Under the pieces are notes generated by a model that saw only the letters and a program-made list of their open reading frames with translations, was not told the DNA's origin and did no database searches. The translations under genes were made by a program, and so were the position numbers. This document shows, piece by piece, positions 6,397 through 7,717 of a stretch of 7,717 nucleotides of DNA (position 1 is the first letter of the stretch; every line of letters starts with the position of its first letter). Origin of the DNA: Paramuribaculum sp. (GTDB lineage Bacteria > Bacteroidota > Bacteroidia > Bacteroidales > Muribaculaceae); the NCBI GenBank assembly GCA_029051965.1, contig JAIDJZ010000259.1, positions 1 to 7,717 of the forward strand, given 5' to 3'.

Positions 6397-6411
6397 TCTG
6401 TTCCGGTAATG

Positions 6412-6441
6412 CAAAGTTAGCCATAAATTGTTGAACCACAA
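6412..6441 (-). promoter_or_regulatory. Minus-strand Bacteroidetes-type promoter
   Basis: On the minus strand TTG (6441-6439) is followed after 19 nt by TAACTTTG (6419-6412), an exact match to the -33/-7 pattern with ideal spacing. Transcription should start near 6405 and run away from rlmN. Two 22-bp direct repeats lie just upstream of its -33 element. Confidence 0.75.
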
Positions 6442-6445
6442 TAAG

Positions 6446-6489
6446 AAGTCTGTAAAAAGATTTTAAAAAGTCTAAATGCGGATTTTAAC
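6446..6489. repeat. Two 22-bp direct repeats between divergent promoters
   Basis: Copy 1 (6446-6467) and copy 2 (6468-6489) share AAGTCT, then seven mostly different bases, then GATTTTAA. Fifteen of 22 positions are identical. The 22-bp period is about two helical turns, so a protein could bind both copies on the same face. The repeats lie 5 bp upstream of the minus-strand -33 element and about 55 bp upstream of the rlmN promoter. They may be an operator, or A/T-rich promoter-activating sequence. Confidence 0.45.
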
Positions 6490-6496
6490 AATTCGG

Positions 6497-6541
6497 CTGT
6501 TTCTGCCGGTCTGTCGTTGAAGTATCCGGCGGCAGAAGCAG
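6497..6541. repeat. 11-bp inverted repeat next to the rlmN promoter
   Basis: CTGTTTCTGCC (6497-6507) can pair with GGCAGAAGCAG (6531-6541) with a single G-U pair. The right arm stops two bases before the rlmN -33 element. Neither strand has a T-run directly after the stem, so it is not a standard terminator. It may be a regulator-binding site or simply a relic hairpin. Confidence 0.4.
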
Positions 6542-6543
6542 AG

Positions 6544-6574
6544 TTGCGCGTAAGGATAAAAAAATGTATCTTTG
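6544..6574 (+). promoter_or_regulatory. rlmN promoter, Bacteroidetes type
   Basis: TTG at 6544-6546 is followed after 20 nt by TATCTTTG at 6567-6574, an exact TAnnTTTG match with good spacing. The predicted start near 6581 leaves a leader of about 19 nt before the ATG at 6600, with no clear Shine-Dalgarno sequence. Confidence 0.78.
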
Positions 6575-6599
6575 CGAATAAAATAACATTTAACAGCAA

Positions 6600-7640
6600 A
6601 TGGATGAGGAACTGAAGCCGTTGATCGGCTTGTCGTTGACACAGTTGCAGGCTGTCGCTCTTGAAGCGGGGCTGCGGCGTTTTGCAGGAGGCCAGATGGC
6701 ACGCTGGCTCTATCAGAAGCGCGTGCGTTCGATTGATGAAATGACAGATCTGTCGAAATCGGCGCGGGAGACGCTGAAGGAACGCTATTGTGTAGGGCGT
6801 GAAGAGCCGCTCGCGCGTGTCGTATCTGTCGACGGAACAGCCAAGTATCTTTTTCGCGGAGCGAAGAGCCGCGATGTCGAGTCGGTCATGATTCCCGACG
6901 GCGACAGGGCCACACTCTGTATCAGCTCACAGGCCGGTTGCCGGATGGGCTGCCGGTTCTGCATGACAGGACGGCAGGGCTTCCACGGGCAGCTGACACG
7001 AGCGCAGATCATCAACCAGGTCCTCTCGGTCGAGGAGAGCGAACGGCTGACCAATGCCGTCTTTATGGGCATGGGTGAGCCGATGGACAACTTCGAAGAG
7101 GTTGTCGCGGCTATTGAAATCATGACCTCTGACTGGGGACTCGCCTGGAGTCCGAAGCGGATCACAGTCTCCTCGATCGGTAAGATCCGTGAGCTGAGAG
7201 AGCTTATAGAGCGTACGAAGGTCCATGTCGCAATCAGTGTCCATTCGCCCTATGGCGACGAGCGCGCCTCTCTGATGCCCGTTGAAAAGGCCTACGCACT
7301 GACGGATGTCCTCGGGATGCTGCGCGATTACGACTGGGCGCATCAGCGCCGGCTATCGGTTGAATATATAATGTGGCGAGGCCTCAACGACGACATGCGC
7401 CATGCCGACGCCCTTGCCCGTCTGCTGCGCGGTCTCCATTGCAGGGTCAATCTGATCCGTTTCCACGCCATTCCCGACAGCGATCTGCTGACAACAGATG
7501 AAGCGCGCATGGTGGCTTTCCGCGACAGGCTCAATGAGCTTGGACTGACGGCTACGATCAGAGCTTCACGCGGCGAAGACATTATGGCAGCCTGCGGGAT
7601 GCTCGCCGGCGCGGGCCGAAAAGATCCCGGGAAATCCTGA
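6600..7640 (+). CDS. rlmN: Dual-specificity 23S rRNA/tRNA adenine-C2 methyltransferase RlmN
   Basis: A radical SAM enzyme that methylates C2 of adenosine 2503 in 23S rRNA and adenosine 37 in some tRNAs, tuning the ribosomal exit tunnel and decoding. The 346-residue protein has an N-terminal RNA-binding accessory domain (about 1-100), then the cluster motif CRMGCRFC giving C114, C118 and C121 for the 4Fe-4S centre. MGMGEP (156-161) is the SAM-binding segment. The two catalytic cysteines are present: C107 (in ATLCISSQ, seven residues before the cluster, as in E. coli) and C332 in the C-terminal RGEDIMAACG motif, the methyl-carrying residue. The chloramphenicol-resistance paralogue Cfr methylates C8 instead; the strong match to housekeeping RlmN makes Cfr unlikely. 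The start fits the promoter just upstream. The gene is intact. Confidence 0.97.
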   Translation: MDEELKPLIGLSLTQLQAVALEAGLRRFAGGQMARWLYQKRVRSIDEMTDLSKSARETLKERYCVGREEPLARVVSVDGTAKYLFRGAKSRDVESVMIPDGDRATLCISSQAGCRMGCRFCMTGRQGFHGQLTRAQIINQVLSVEESERLTNAVFMGMGEPMDNFEEVVAAIEIMTSDWGLAWSPKRITVSSIGKIRELRELIERTKVHVAISVHSPYGDERASLMPVEKAYALTDVLGMLRDYDWAHQRRLSVEYIMWRGLNDDMRHADALARLLRGLHCRVNLIRFHAIPDSDLLTTDEARMVAFRDRLNELGLTATIRASRGEDIMAACGMLAGAGRKDPGKS

Positions 7641-7673
7641 TATAAGTAAGTGTTCAAATTTAAACGATAGTAA

Positions 7674-7717
7674 GTGAACGAAAATCTTTTATACAATCTG
7701 CTGCTTCTTTTCTGCCG
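7674..7717 (+). CDS. Possible start of a gene cut by the window end
   Basis: A GTG at 7674 directly follows an in-frame TAA and opens a frame reading VNENLLYNLLLLFCR to the last base. The Leu-rich run could be a signal peptide or first membrane helix. It lies 33 nt after rlmN and could share its transcript. Only 14 full codons are visible, so this is a weak call. AGTAAGTG occurs twice just upstream (7645-7652 and 7669-7676), the second copy containing the GTG. Confidence 0.28.
   Translation, partial: MNENLLYNLLLLFC

Larger units (their letters stand above)
6045..6405 (-). ncRNA. Candidate minus-strand transcript: small RNA or small-protein mRNA
   Basis: A promoter at 6412-6441 and a strong terminator at 6045-6081, both on the minus strand, frame about 360 nt. 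The predicted 5' end (CGGAACAGAAT, 6405-6395) can pair with 6326-6315 over 11 bp with one bulge. A 6-bp hairpin follows (ACCGGA 6290-6285 with TCCGGT 6276-6271), then a 5-bp one (6230-6226 with 6211-6207), then the terminator stem. It does not show the sequence signatures I know for tmRNA, RNase P RNA or SRP RNA. It contains a 64-codon reading frame with a start very near the predicted 5' end, so a small mRNA is the alternative. The transcription unit is well supported by its ends; its product is unknown. Confidence 0.45.

Noticed and set aside
6045..6405. tmRNA, RNase P RNA or SRP RNA
   Set aside because: The size would suit the first two, but their conserved sequence blocks, including the tmRNA CCA end, are not present on either strand.
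6217..6420. 67-residue plus-strand frame in the intergenic region
   Set aside because: No plus-strand promoter or Shine-Dalgarno sequence is visible, it has no recognisable motif, and it runs antisense to the better supported minus-strand unit.
6202..6441. 79-residue minus-strand frame starting at 6441
   Set aside because: Its start codon lies upstream of the predicted promoter's transcription start near 6405; only the version from 6396 could be made from that transcript.
6600..7640. Cfr-type resistance methyltransferase
   Set aside because: Motifs, length and its own housekeeping-style promoter match RlmN, and nothing points to a mobile resistance context.
7655..7662. Minus-strand TAAATTTG as a -7 promoter box
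   Set aside because: No TTG lies at a fitting distance on the minus strand, and it would only transcribe antisense to rlmN.

Overview
The window looks like chromosomal DNA from a gut-type member of Bacteroidales, possibly Muribaculaceae. The order-level call rests on promoters of the TTG...TAnnTTTG type (the Bacteroidetes -33/-7 pattern), mostly weak Shine-Dalgarno sequences, a Bacteroidales-style zinc-less sirtuin, and a tandem FKBP family. The family-level guess rests on a fairly G+C-rich look (not computed) and is inference only. No mobile element, CRISPR array, tRNA or rRNA gene was seen. All confident genes are on the + strand.

Layout: (1) 1-1235 is a MATE-family multidrug/Na+ exporter whose first few dozen residues lie outside the window. 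(2) 1284-3926 is a likely operon with its own promoter, a structured 5' leader, three FKBP-type peptidyl-prolyl isomerases and a strong terminator. The three isomerases are cytoplasmic, Sec-exported with an altered active site, and a lipoprotein. (3) 3967-6024 is a second likely operon: a class III-like sirtuin, a fourth exported FKBP, an exported thioredoxin-like protein and a terminator. (4) 5964-6599 has no confident protein gene but is not empty. On the minus strand it has a good promoter (6412-6441) and a 13-bp hairpin terminator (6045-6081), which together bracket about 360 nt that can fold. Upstream of that promoter are two 22-bp direct repeats, an 11-bp inverted repeat and the rlmN promoter. 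(5) 6600-7640 is rlmN, the 23S rRNA/tRNA A2 methyltransferase. (6) A possible further reading frame starts at 7674 and runs off the end.

Functionally, 1416-5963 is a protein-folding and protein-state neighbourhood. It has four proline isomerases aimed at different compartments, an exported thiol-disulfide protein, and a cytoplasmic NAD-dependent deacylase. The least explained part is the minus-strand unit opposite rlmN, a candidate small RNA or small-protein transcript with its own possible operator.
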